A stretch of 24,335 nt of DNA from a virus: positions 1-24,335 of the IMG/VR virus record IMGVR_UViG_3300025887_000137, one strand, 5' to 3'. The notes below the pieces were generated by a model. It searched no databases and was not told the origin of the DNA. It saw only the letters and a program-made list of their open reading frames with translations. The translations under genes were made by a program, and so were the position numbers. Of this stretch, positions 4,792-11,736 are shown one piece after another. Position 1 is the first letter of the stretch. Every line of letters begins with the position of its first letter.

Positions 4792-4860
4792 TGGGGATTG
4801 AAGGTTCGATACTTCATTAACACCTGGTGTGGTGCTGCCTTTGTCTTAGACGAAATCCCC
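4792..4860 (-). ncRNA. tRNA-like element, second family, copy b
   Basis: Acceptor GGGGATT/AATCCCC, GTCTAAGAC arm, anticodon-like arm CACC-ACACCA-GGTG, T-arm-like GAAG-TATCGAAC-CTTC. The loop CACCA is kept from copy a while the stem differs but still pairs. Between the two copies (4712-4791) are three short hairpins and no gene. Confidence 0.5.
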
Positions 4861-4936
4861 GTTTAAAAACCTCAACTTATTTAAAATAATCTTCATTACA
4901 AAGCTTATATTCATCCATATGATGAGATTCTTAGTT

Positions 4937-5054
4937 TAAATTATACAATTCCCTCACAATCCATTACTCTTGGGTATATTCCTATCTTGCGGATAGGTTC
5001 TTAACGAGTACATCGACTGGAATTTGTTATCTAGTACTCTCGAAATATAATTTA
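4937..5054 (-). ncRNA. Stem-enclosed pseudoknot element
   Basis: Outer stem TAAATTATA/TATAATTTA, inner GAGTAC/GTACTC, and AATTCC in that loop is complementary to GGAATT just before the closing strand, giving a pseudoknot. An extra hairpin CTATC-CGCAA-GATAG sits in the junction. The topology matches the elements at 953-1022 and 1941-1993. Bases 4861-4936 show no gene. Confidence 0.5.
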
Positions 5055-5055
5055 G

Positions 5056-5114
5056 TGGGCGTAAAAGGATTTGAACCTATTGCACTCCCTCCAACAAGTT
5101 GAAGTAGTACGCCC
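5056..5114 (-). ncRNA. D-armless tRNA-like element, copy b
   Basis: Acceptor GGGCGTA/TACGCCC, linker CT, hairpin CTTCAA-CTTG-TTGGAG, linker, T-arm TAGG-TTCAAAT-CCTTT, discriminator A. Same length and same outer parts as the copy at 4410-4468. It lies directly beside the large structured RNA. Confidence 0.6.
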
Positions 5115-5936
5115 AGATTTATGCTTGAGTGTTCAGCAAGTGGGTTGCCCCCGTTATCATTTATATGCCTTTCAGCTTTTTCACACACTATCAGTTTCCT
5201 TCAAGTAGATAACATTAAGTTGGTCTTAGAGTGACCATAACTCTGCTACATAGAACTTATATAATCTAGCTTTCTTTGCCCAGGTTCCTTGCGAGAATAA
5301 ACGAGTGCGACCCCGTTCCTTATGACATGTACTCATCAAATTTAATCTCATCCCTTGAGAGGAATCAACCAGCCATATATTTCAACGGCATAACTTAATT
5401 TTCAGTTCTAGTCCAACAGAACTTTCTCTTTTTATTTTTATCAAAAAAAAATGCACCATTTAACTCTGGTATAAGCCTCACTCTAAGTTTCAAGACGTGT
5501 CTGCTGGTTGACATTCGTGCCACCTTTTGAGTGGTTAAGAATACAACGCCTCGATATAATGTTTTACCATCATGTTAATCATTTCACTTATTACCCGAAG
5601 ATAAGTCCCATAAAATTTCTTAATGAATCCAACCAATAGCTTTTACACCGTTTAGTCAAACAATACCCCCTAAAGGATATCTGATTCTAACTACCTTACT
5701 ATTGTATTTCTACTCAATCCCCATAAGTTGTGGGTTTCGTATCTCAGCAGATGCCCTTGATACGGTTTGGTAATCATGCTTACGTGGATTGTCTAACCCC
5801 GAAGGGTTAATGCAACGCAATAGACACTAAATCTACTACTTTAAACCATTGCTGGTCTATCCTTGTCCGAAGACTGGAGTATAAGCACCCCATATTTTCA
5901 ATATTTTAATGAACGTGTCATCTATTTCTAAACGAC
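5115..5936 (-). ncRNA. Large (about 820 nt) structured non-coding RNA candidate
   Basis: No reading frame of note is present. Read on the minus strand the segment is packed with hairpins capped by stable tetraloops: GTC-TTCG-GAC, AACCC-TTCG-GGGTT, TTATC-TTCG-GGTAA, CCA-GCAA-TGG and GGG-GCAA-CCC. Further stems include CGTATC/GATACG, AGTTCT/AGAACT, GGTC/GACC and ATAGAC/GTCTAT. UUCG and GCAA loops appear in the minus reading, which fits transcription from the promoter at 5941-5971. Size, phage-like setting and closeness to tRNAs recall the giant ornate phage RNAs GOLLD and ROOL, but I cannot match a consensus by eye. Confidence 0.6.
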
Positions 5937-5940
5937 TCTG

Positions 5941-5971
5941 CAAATATAAGACTATTATTTTAATAAAGCAA
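5941..5971 (-). promoter_or_regulatory. Promoter for the large structured RNA
   Basis: TTG at 5971-5969, 20-nt spacer, TATATTTG at 5948-5941 on the minus strand. It lies in the first of two near-identical repeats of about 70 bp (about 5938-6006 and 6029-6098), each with an A/T inverted repeat (AAGTTTTTT/AAAAAACTT) just upstream of the -33 region. Confidence 0.75.
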
Positions 5972-6031
5972 GTTTTTTTTAAAAAACTTTTAATATATTT
6001 TTTTTCGTTGTCTTTCAAATTAACAACAGTG

Positions 6032-6062
6032 CAAATATAGAACTATTATTTTAATAAAGCAA
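6032..6062 (-). promoter_or_regulatory. Second copy of the tandem promoter repeat
   Basis: TTG at 6062-6060, 20-nt spacer, TATATTTG at 6039-6032. The flanking sequence repeats that of 5938-6006 almost exactly, including the A/T inverted repeat. Confidence 0.72.
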
Positions 6063-6098
6063 GTTTTATTTAAAAAACTTTTAATTTATTTTTTTTTG

Positions 6099-6181
6099 TT
6101 GACCTGGGAAGACTTACACTTCCATTTCCAGTATGATTACGTATAACTCCCGTTTGATTAGAAGCCCCCGACTACAAGTCA
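6099..6181 (-). ncRNA. tRNA-like element without consensus T-loop
   Basis: Ends TGACTTG/CAGGTCA pair like an acceptor stem. A 3' arm GGAAG-TGTAAGT-CTTCC sits where a T-arm belongs but lacks TTCGA. A middle arm AGT-AT/AT-ACT surrounds ACGTAATC. It has its own promoter just upstream at 6199-6229. It may be a strongly diverged tRNA or another small structured RNA. Confidence 0.4.
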
Positions 6182-6198
6182 TTGTAATTATTATGGTA

Positions 6199-6229
6199 CA
6201 AATATAAGACAACTTTTTATAAAAAGCAA
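6199..6229 (-). promoter_or_regulatory. Third promoter of the cluster
   Basis: TTG at 6229-6227, 20-nt spacer, TATATTTG at 6206-6199 on the minus strand, a partial copy of the same repeat as the two promoters downstream. Confidence 0.7.
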
Positions 6230-6256
6230 GTCTTTTTGGAAAAACTTTTAAAAAAT

Positions 6257-6436
6257 TTATAGAATTCTGCCTCTACCCACTCCAGGTGTGCGTCTTACGA
6301 ACTCAAAAATATTACCACATATACATTTAGCTTGTACCATTTGTAATTGTTTGACTAACATTTTTTGGGGTATAGTATGTTGAATTATAAATTTAGTACT
6401 ATCACACACATCACACTTTGTTTTTCTTTCTGCCAT
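6257..6436 (-). CDS. Small zinc-ribbon protein, 59 aa
   Basis: The peptide begins MAERKTKCDVCDSTKF and later has KCICGNIFEF, so a CxxC plus CxC pair typical of a small zinc ribbon, and ends with a basic tail RRTPGVGRGRIL. The ATG at 6436-6434 overlaps the stop of the HNH gene by one base (TAATG), so translation is probably coupled. No specific family is recognised. A nucleic-acid-binding role is likely from the ribbon and basic tail, but this is inference. Confidence 0.65.
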   Translation of the reverse strand: MAERKTKCDVCDSTKFIIQHTIPQKMLVKQLQMVQAKCICGNIFEFVRRTPGVGRGRIL

Positions 6437-7152
6437 TATATTACTCTATTTATGTCCTTAACCCATTCTTCTGGTAAGTACTTTGGTTCTGTTGTTTCTA
6501 TAAAATGGTTTCTCCATAAAATAATAAAGTCATCAACATTAACTAAATCAACCAATTTTTTAGAAGTATCGACTGTTTCTAACCAATCATCTTTAAGTAC
6601 TTCATCAATTGGTCTACCAACATGTGTTGTTATAAAACTAGATAAACGTTCTATTGTTTCTTTAGTTTGATAGTGACTATAATTCTTAAGTGTATTAAAA
6701 TACTTACCAAGGGTGTTACTAATATTTAAGTCATCAACCAAATCATACTTGATTAGTAGTTCTTCCTTAAAGATGTCTGCTATTGTTTCATAATCTTTAT
6801 GACAACCATGGCATATACAAACCACATCACGGGATAACCCCTTTTTATATTTCATTGGAATAAACTTTCTAAATTGATATGGTACGATGTGGTGCTTAGT
6901 TAAATTATCTTCATCACCACATATAACACATTTATTCTCTAGTTTTAATCGATAGTAATCACTCTTATCACCGAAATCCCCATTGGTCACAAAATTTAAT
7001 TGATACTTGTTGTCATCAATAACTTCGGCTAAACCTCTACTAACATACCAATTCATTCTTTTGAAGCTGGTAAAAGCTAAAAAATCACCATTGATAGATT
7101 GCATTTCACAATTATCATATGCTTTTCCACTAAGTAAGGTTTCTCTTGCCAT
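6436..7152 (-). CDS. HNH-type nuclease-like protein
   Basis: A 238-residue protein. The central part has C75-x-x-C78, then HHIVP at 87-91, then C114-x-x-C117-H118, the order of a zinc-stabilised HNH endonuclease fold. The N-terminal 70 residues (FKRMNWYVSRGLAEVIDD) look like a small phage accessory domain and the C-terminal 100 residues are helical without a known motif. HNH proteins cut DNA as homing, packaging or defence nucleases; which one applies here is unknown. It begins right after the stop of the ABC ATPase gene (1-nt gap or less), which makes it part of the transporter operon. Confidence 0.75.
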   Translation of the reverse strand: MARETLLSGKAYDNCEMQSINGDFLAFTSFKRMNWYVSRGLAEVIDDNKYQLNFVTNGDFGDKSDYYRLKLENKCVICGDEDNLTKHHIVPYQFRKFIPMKYKKGLSRDVVCICHGCHKDYETIADIFKEELLIKYDLVDDLNISNTLGKYFNTLKNYSHYQTKETIERLSSFITTHVGRPIDEVLKDDWLETVDTSKKLVDLVNVDDFIILWRNHFIETTEPKYLPEEWVKDINRVI

Positions 7153-7983
7153 TTATGAATTCATCATTGTATTATCAATATCTGCAACTAAATCAATGTG
7201 GGCTTGACCATACTCTGTCCAAGCTATTCCCATTTCTTTTAAATCGTAATGTTTAACGATTGTCGCATAATCAGTTGTTCCCTCTGGGTAACCAACTACA
7301 TATATACTATCTGCCAATTCAACTGCAAGTCTTAACTCATGTGTTGAGAAGATGATAGTGTTTAATTCGTGGTCTTTCTTAATTAATTCGATAGACCTTT
7401 TTACATCTCTAATGTTTCCAACATCCAATCCAGAGAACGGTTCATCTAATACCATAAAGTGTCCAGATGAAAGAATTTGTTCAATGATTGCAGTACGTTG
7501 TCTTTGCCCACCAGATAATTCAATCGGGTATTGCTTACGTTGTTTTTCTAATCCCCACTCACCTAAATATCGATTAACCTTTTCAGTTTTCTCAACCTTG
7601 GTTAATCCACTTTTTCTAAGTGCGTAGCGAAATATTTGTTCAACTGTCTTATGTCTGAATAAGGTATATTTCTGGTCTACAAAACCTACATCACCCTCTT
7701 CTACATTCTTTGCATCATCACCCTCTGGACTATCCAACTCAGTAATCAATGCTTCCCCACTATGAGGTTTTACAAGACCAGTCATGGCTTTAAATAGGGT
7801 AGACTTTCCCCTACCACTTCTTCCAACAACGGCAATCACTTGACCCGTTACATGACCATCTCTAACCACATCTTTTTCAACTATATTAACATCCTTAAGG
7901 ACTGTTTTATAATTTTTACCACTACCATATCCTAACTCAACTTTGTCTAAATATAATATAGTGTCTTTTAATTCGTATTGCAT
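7153..7983 (-). CDS. ABC transporter ATP-binding protein (nitrate/sulfonate/taurine type)
   Basis: A 276-residue nucleotide-binding subunit with all motifs intact: Walker A GRSGRGKS (54-61), Q-loop glutamine 104, signature LSGGQ (156-160), Walker B FMVLDEP (176-182), D-loop SGLD and switch histidine H215 in STHE. Order and length fit importer ATPases of the SsuB/TauB/NrtC group. It would hydrolyse ATP at the inner face of the membrane with the permease encoded at 8485-9252. A 9-residue insert-like acidic stretch (SPEGDDAKNVEEGD, 85-98) precedes the Q-loop. Phage genomes rarely carry a full importer. Its substrate cannot be read from the ATPase. Confidence 0.9.
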   Translation of the reverse strand: MQYELKDTILYLDKVELGYGSGKNYKTVLKDVNIVEKDVVRDGHVTGQVIAVVGRSGRGKSTLFKAMTGLVKPHSGEALITELDSPEGDDAKNVEEGDVGFVDQKYTLFRHKTVEQIFRYALRKSGLTKVEKTEKVNRYLGEWGLEKQRKQYPIELSGGQRQRTAIIEQILSSGHFMVLDEPFSGLDVGNIRDVKRSIELIKKDHELNTIIFSTHELRLAVELADSIYVVGYPEGTTDYATIVKHYDLKEMGIAWTEYGQAHIDLVADIDNTMMNS

Positions 7984-8011
7984 GTTTTTAATTATTTATA
8001 TTATTAATATT

Positions 8012-8317
8012 TTATATCCACCCCTTGATAATGGTAAAATCAAGTTCTATTGTTTCACCATTATCAAAATAATCCTTACCAATATCACTCTTATAGTATT
8101 CTTCACAAGTCATACCTAATAGTTTATCACATAAACACTCAAATAAATCGTCTCTAAAAACACTATCACTAAAACCGTGTTGAAGTGCCATTCCTTGAAG
8201 ATATTCATCTAGACTATTGAATAGATTAAACATTATATCTTGGTTGGAACTATCAATAGGAAAATCATCTACATGAAGGGGTCCTAATTCGTCAAATTGT
8301 TCTCTTGTAAACTTCAT
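8012..8317 (-). CDS. Hypothetical acidic protein, 101 aa
   Basis: An acidic protein starting MKFTREQFDELGPLHVDDF with no recognisable motif. It lies between the small membrane protein (stop at 8320) and the ABC ATPase (start 7983), all within the transporter operon, so it may be an accessory factor. That is inference from position only. Confidence 0.65.
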   Translation of the reverse strand: MKFTREQFDELGPLHVDDFPIDSSNQDIMFNLFNSLDEYLQGMALQHGFSDSVFRDDLFECLCDKLLGMTCEEYYKSDIGKDYFDNGETIELDFTIIKGWI

Positions 8318-8319
8318 AA

Positions 8320-8481
8320 TTATTCGTATAAATATATTCCAATGAATATCGTTGTTAAACTAATGATAAACCAATACCACGCCATATCAATACCAAATTG
8401 TCCTTCAAATATTAATGTTAACATCAAATGTATTAGACCTAATATTATTAACCAAAACCCGAAATGGTTTTTTTTAGTCAT
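8320..8481 (-). CDS. Small membrane protein, 53 aa
   Basis: The reading frame starts MTKKNHFGFWLIILGLIHLM and ends IFIGIYLYE, with two hydrophobic segments (about residues 8-25 and 34-51) joined by a short polar loop. It starts 4 nt after the permease stop and ends 3 nt before the next gene, so it sits in the operon. It could be a small partner of the permease, but no family is recognised. Confidence 0.6.
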   Translation of the reverse strand: MTKKNHFGFWLIILGLIHLMLTLIFEGQFGIDMAWYWFIISLTTIFIGIYLYE

Positions 8482-8484
8482 AAT

Positions 8485-9252
8485 TTATATTTTTGAATAT
8501 CTAAATAATAATCTTCTTGTTGTTGTAAGAAAATAATCCATACTAAGTCCTACACCTAATATTACTATTTGTAATGCAATGATTCTACCGTGATTCATGA
8601 ACTTATCTGAATTCTTAATAAGAAATCCAAGTCCACCAGCCGATGCCATAATACTTTCTACTGTAACAAGCATCATCCATACGATAGCAAGGTTTTGTCT
8701 AACCATTTCGATTACATAATCTAATCTACCTTTAACAACTACTTCCCAAAGTATTTCCCATCTGTTACACCCAAGTGCTCTAGCGTGGTCAAATTCTTCT
8801 TCTTTAATGTCTTTTAACATCGATAAAAGTGAGGTGGTTAAATATGTTGTCATAAATACCACAAGTATCCATACTTGAATACTTCGTCCACCAGAAATAA
8901 CCATTGTAATATAAAAAGCAACACCAGTAAGTGGTAGATATCTAAATTTAGATAACATATGTGCTATTGGTTGAATTAATGGTAATGGTGATAAATAAAC
9001 AAATGATAATGCAACTATGATTGCTAATACCACTGCTTTACCACAAAGTGCTAGTGAACTAAATATGTGGGTTACTAACCCTTCATTCCACAGACCCACA
9101 AATCCATCACCAACTTGTGGAAGTGTTGGGAACATATGGGTTTCTGATAAACCATACCATAACCAACTTCCAAATAACAATAATAACCACCCAAATATGA
9201 TAGCATATTTTGTTTTTGTTTCTACAACCTCAAAAGGTTTTAATATTTTCAT
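8485..9252 (-). CDS. ABC transporter permease (SsuC/TauC/NrtB-like)
   Basis: A 255-residue membrane protein with about six hydrophobic segments. The cytoplasmic coupling loop DHARALGCNRWEILWEVVV (roughly 153-171) matches the EAA-type loop of binding-protein-dependent permeases, followed by MASAGGLGFLI, the conserved GGLG region of the nitrate/sulfonate/taurine group. It would form the channel as a dimer with two copies of the ATPase. It starts 7 nt after the stop of the secreted BspA-like gene. The pattern is clear, but the substrate is unknown. Confidence 0.88.
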   Translation of the reverse strand: MKILKPFEVVETKTKYAIIFGWLLLLFGSWLWYGLSETHMFPTLPQVGDGFVGLWNEGLVTHIFSSLALCGKAVVLAIIVALSFVYLSPLPLIQPIAHMLSKFRYLPLTGVAFYITMVISGGRSIQVWILVVFMTTYLTTSLLSMLKDIKEEEFDHARALGCNRWEILWEVVVKGRLDYVIEMVRQNLAIVWMMLVTVESIMASAGGLGFLIKNSDKFMNHGRIIALQIVILGVGLSMDYFLTTTRRLLFRYSKI

Positions 9253-9259
9253 AATGTTT

Positions 9260-11020
9260 TTAGTTTTTAATTAAACGTTTAACGAAACTTCCTTTACTGG
9301 TATTGATATTTAAAAAATATAATCCAGTTGATAATGCTTCGATATTAAAAGACTTACTATTATATTGGGCAACTATTTGACCAAGATTGTTTATTATATT
9401 AACTTCATTTAATGTTAAATCATCTGGTAATTCAATATTAACTATTGAACTCGTTGGATTTGGAAATAATATAATTGATTTTTCCAATTGTTCATTATCA
9501 TTAATACCAAGTATTAATGTACCATCTTGATTTGATTTAATCGACTCTGACATAAATGGTGTTCCGACACAACCACCAACATCAATTGAAACAAAGTATG
9601 CATAGTCATTTAATGCTATGTCCACATCAATATCATTATATGTTAAATTCGTTGAAGCTATTGAAGTGAATAATTCAAACGTTCCACCATTAATCTGTTT
9701 GAAAATATTATATGTGGTATAATCAGTACCAACATATGGTGTCCAACTAAGATTTATTGTTTGATTTGCTGCAATACTACTTTGTAATAATATTGTTTTA
9801 TGATAAGGTGATTCAATTGACATTGCACCACACACATCTAAAGTTTGAACTTTGTAACGATATGCTTGAGTGTTATTATTGGAAGTAGTGTCTAAAAATG
9901 AATTTGCTGGTGGTATGATAAAACCTATTGTTTCATAAACTCCACCCGTTGTTGTTTCTCTTAATACTTCGTAATTGTCAACATTTTGACCATCGATATT
10001 AAAAAGAAAGATTCTATTATTAGTTACCACAACATCATCACTGGTCACATAACAAACCTCAGCAACATCAACAGATAATGTAACTGTAACAAGTTGTGTG
10101 TCTGTATCCGTAATACCATTTCCATCAGTAAGTGTCCAAGTAACTATTGTTTCACCTATTGGGAACTCAGTAGGTGCGTTATTAGTCACAACACCAACAC
10201 CACACCCATTTGTAGTGGATGGTGTGCCAAGGTCTACACCAGTAGCAACACAAGTCGTTGGGTTGGGTTCAATATTTAGATTAATTGGTGCTACTAAATT
10301 AGGTTGAAGATATAAATCTTCAGTAATTATCCACCCCATATTATTGAGTAATTCATTTCTGGGGGTTTCATTACAATATGTTAAATCTTCAGCAACCATC
10401 TCTTTATTTAAAAGATTCTGATTCACAAAGGATTGTAATAAGGAATCATAATTATCAGTATCCAACCCAGATTTACTGAATAAATAATTCAAATTAACAT
10501 TAGGATTAAATTGCCAATTACTAAAATCTTGATTAATAGATTGTGATTCATAAAATATAACCTCCATATTAATCACATTACTTACATCCCAATCCCCCAA
10601 ATATTGATTGAATGAAGTTGTTTCTCGAAACATATTGTCCATATTAATAACATTACTTACATCCCAACTTCCTATATTTTGGTTAAAATCAGTTGCAACC
10701 CAAAACATCCCACTCATATTTATAACATCACTCACATCCCAACTTCCAATGTCACCATTAAAAGAAAAATGAGAATCAAACAAATATGACATATCTGTTA
10801 TACCACTCGTACAAGTAGTAGATGCGTTCACATCGGTTATTTCGGTTGCGATTCTTTTAGTATAGGTAACACCATTAACAACACCACTATCACCAATATT
10901 TGCCGTTGGACACATACAAGTGACACCATTAGCGTTTAGATAAAAGTCTTGTGCGTTAACATTTGTTAACCCCATTACTAAGGTTAAAATTCCGAATAAT
11001 AATAATTGTTTTAATTTCAT
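9260..11020 (-). CDS. Secreted BspA-like protein with type IX secretion sorting domain
   Basis: A 586-residue protein. Residues 1-23 are a signal peptide ending VNAQ. About residues 75-180 hold four BspA/DUF285-type repeats with the core WDVSNVINM and FNQ. Around 245-320 is an HYR-like Ig-fold segment, then fibronectin-like sequence. The last 70 residues are a T9SS type A sorting domain (LFPNPTSSIVNIE, GLYFLNI, VKRLIKN). In Bacteroidota such proteins cross the outer membrane by the type IX system and are anchored or released, and BspA-like repeats often mediate adhesion. So this element encodes a protein built for the host's own secretion machine. It is first in the operon with the permease and ATPase, driven by the promoter at 11046-11076. 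It could alter the cell surface or block other phages, but the role is inference. Confidence 0.88.
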   Translation of the reverse strand: MKLKQLLLFGILTLVMGLTNVNAQDFYLNANGVTCMCPTANIGDSGVVNGVTYTKRIATEITDVNASTTCTSGITDMSYLFDSHFSFNGDIGSWDVSDVINMSGMFWVATDFNQNIGSWDVSNVINMDNMFRETTSFNQYLGDWDVSNVINMEVIFYESQSINQDFSNWQFNPNVNLNYLFSKSGLDTDNYDSLLQSFVNQNLLNKEMVAEDLTYCNETPRNELLNNMGWIITEDLYLQPNLVAPINLNIEPNPTTCVATGVDLGTPSTTNGCGVGVVTNNAPTEFPIGETIVTWTLTDGNGITDTDTQLVTVTLSVDVAEVCYVTSDDVVVTNNRIFLFNIDGQNVDNYEVLRETTTGGVYETIGFIIPPANSFLDTTSNNNTQAYRYKVQTLDVCGAMSIESPYHKTILLQSSIAANQTINLSWTPYVGTDYTTYNIFKQINGGTFELFTSIASTNLTYNDIDVDIALNDYAYFVSIDVGGCVGTPFMSESIKSNQDGTLILGINDNEQLEKSIILFPNPTSSIVNIELPDDLTLNEVNIINNLGQIVAQYNSKSFNIEALSTGLYFLNINTSKGSFVKRLIKN

Positions 11021-11045
11021 TTTGTTTTTGTTTATTTATATAATA

Positions 11046-11076
11046 CAAAGATAAGTTAAATAAATGAGACTACCAA
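11046..11076 (-). promoter_or_regulatory. Promoter of the BspA-like/ABC operon (TATCTTTG type)
   Basis: TTG at 11076-11074, 20-nt spacer, TATCTTTG at 11053-11046. The -33 region reads TTTGGTAG, shared with the promoter at 15836-15866 and different from the TATATTTG promoters. It may mark a second promoter class. Confidence 0.65.
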
Positions 11077-11088
11077 ATTAATTTAAAT

Positions 11089-11123
11089 AAAAAAAAGGGT
11101 TAACATATGTTAACCCTTTTTTT
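11089..11123. terminator. Bidirectional intrinsic terminator
   Basis: A perfect palindrome centred on AACATATGTT with GGG/CCC and A/T tracts on both sides (A-run, GGGTTAAC, GTTAACCC, T-run). It lies 22 nt downstream of the stop of the 11145 gene on the minus strand and just upstream of the next promoter. Confidence 0.88.
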
Positions 11124-11144
11124 AATCTCTATTTGTTCACTATA

Positions 11145-11642
11145 TTATAATGAAACACTTATTCCAGGTGTCACGTATGTCGTGCCATCCCAATTTGATA
11201 CTTGTACAAAAACATCAATTGGTCCTAGATTTTTAGATAGTCCAGCCCCATATTCAAGGAATGTTCCACCACCATCAAAGTATGTTCCAACACCAACTAA
11301 AGCATATCCATCAACAAACCCTAATGGGGTTGAAGCTGCAATCTTAAGTTCAGTCCAATAACCATTTTCACCTTTAAAAGATTCATCTTTTCCAATGTCT
11401 ACTAGGTTATTACGACCAAATACCACCCCTACTGAGAAGTTATCCATAGTAGTACCGAACTCTGCCGATACATAAGATGTAGCATCAAAATCATTTGAAT
11501 CTGTTACAGATAACCCTACTGCGATGTAAGGATTCCATAAGCTAGTTTTTGTAGTTTCTACTTCTGTAGTTTCTACTTCCGTTTGTGAGAATGCCACTGT
11601 GGACATTAACATCACTAATAATAATAAAATTGTTTTTCTCAT
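11145..11642 (-). CDS. Small outer-membrane beta-barrel-like protein
   Basis: A 165-residue protein with a clear signal peptide (MRKTILLLLVMLMSTVAFSQ). A Thr/Glu repeat (TEVETTEVETTK) follows, then alternating hydrophobic and polar strands with many Gly and aromatic residues, e.g. GYALVGVGTYFDGGG and FVQVSNW, ending GISVSL. This fits an eight-stranded outer-membrane barrel, though the C-terminus lacks a classical final aromatic. It lies between two terminators, downstream of the solute-binding/OmpA gene. It could be the outer-membrane part of the importer, which is inference. Confidence 0.7.
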   Translation of the reverse strand: MRKTILLLLVMLMSTVAFSQTEVETTEVETTKTSLWNPYIAVGLSVTDSNDFDATSYVSAEFGTTMDNFSVGVVFGRNNLVDIGKDESFKGENGYWTELKIAASTPLGFVDGYALVGVGTYFDGGGTFLEYGAGLSKNLGPIDVFVQVSNWDGTTYVTPGISVSL

Positions 11643-11681
11643 AATTGTTTTTAATTAATTATACTCATTTATTTAATAAAT

Positions 11682-11720
11682 AAAGGCAACCCCGATTTGT
11701 TTTTTAGTGGGATTGCCTTT
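11682..11720 (-). terminator. Intrinsic terminator after the binding-protein gene
   Basis: AAAGGCAA pairs with TTGCCTTT, with inner CCC/GGG, 17 nt downstream of the stop at 11737. The T-tract after it on the minus strand is interrupted, so readthrough into the 11642 gene is likely since no separate promoter is visible there. Confidence 0.65.
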
Positions 11721-11736
11721 AACTTGTTACTTGTTC

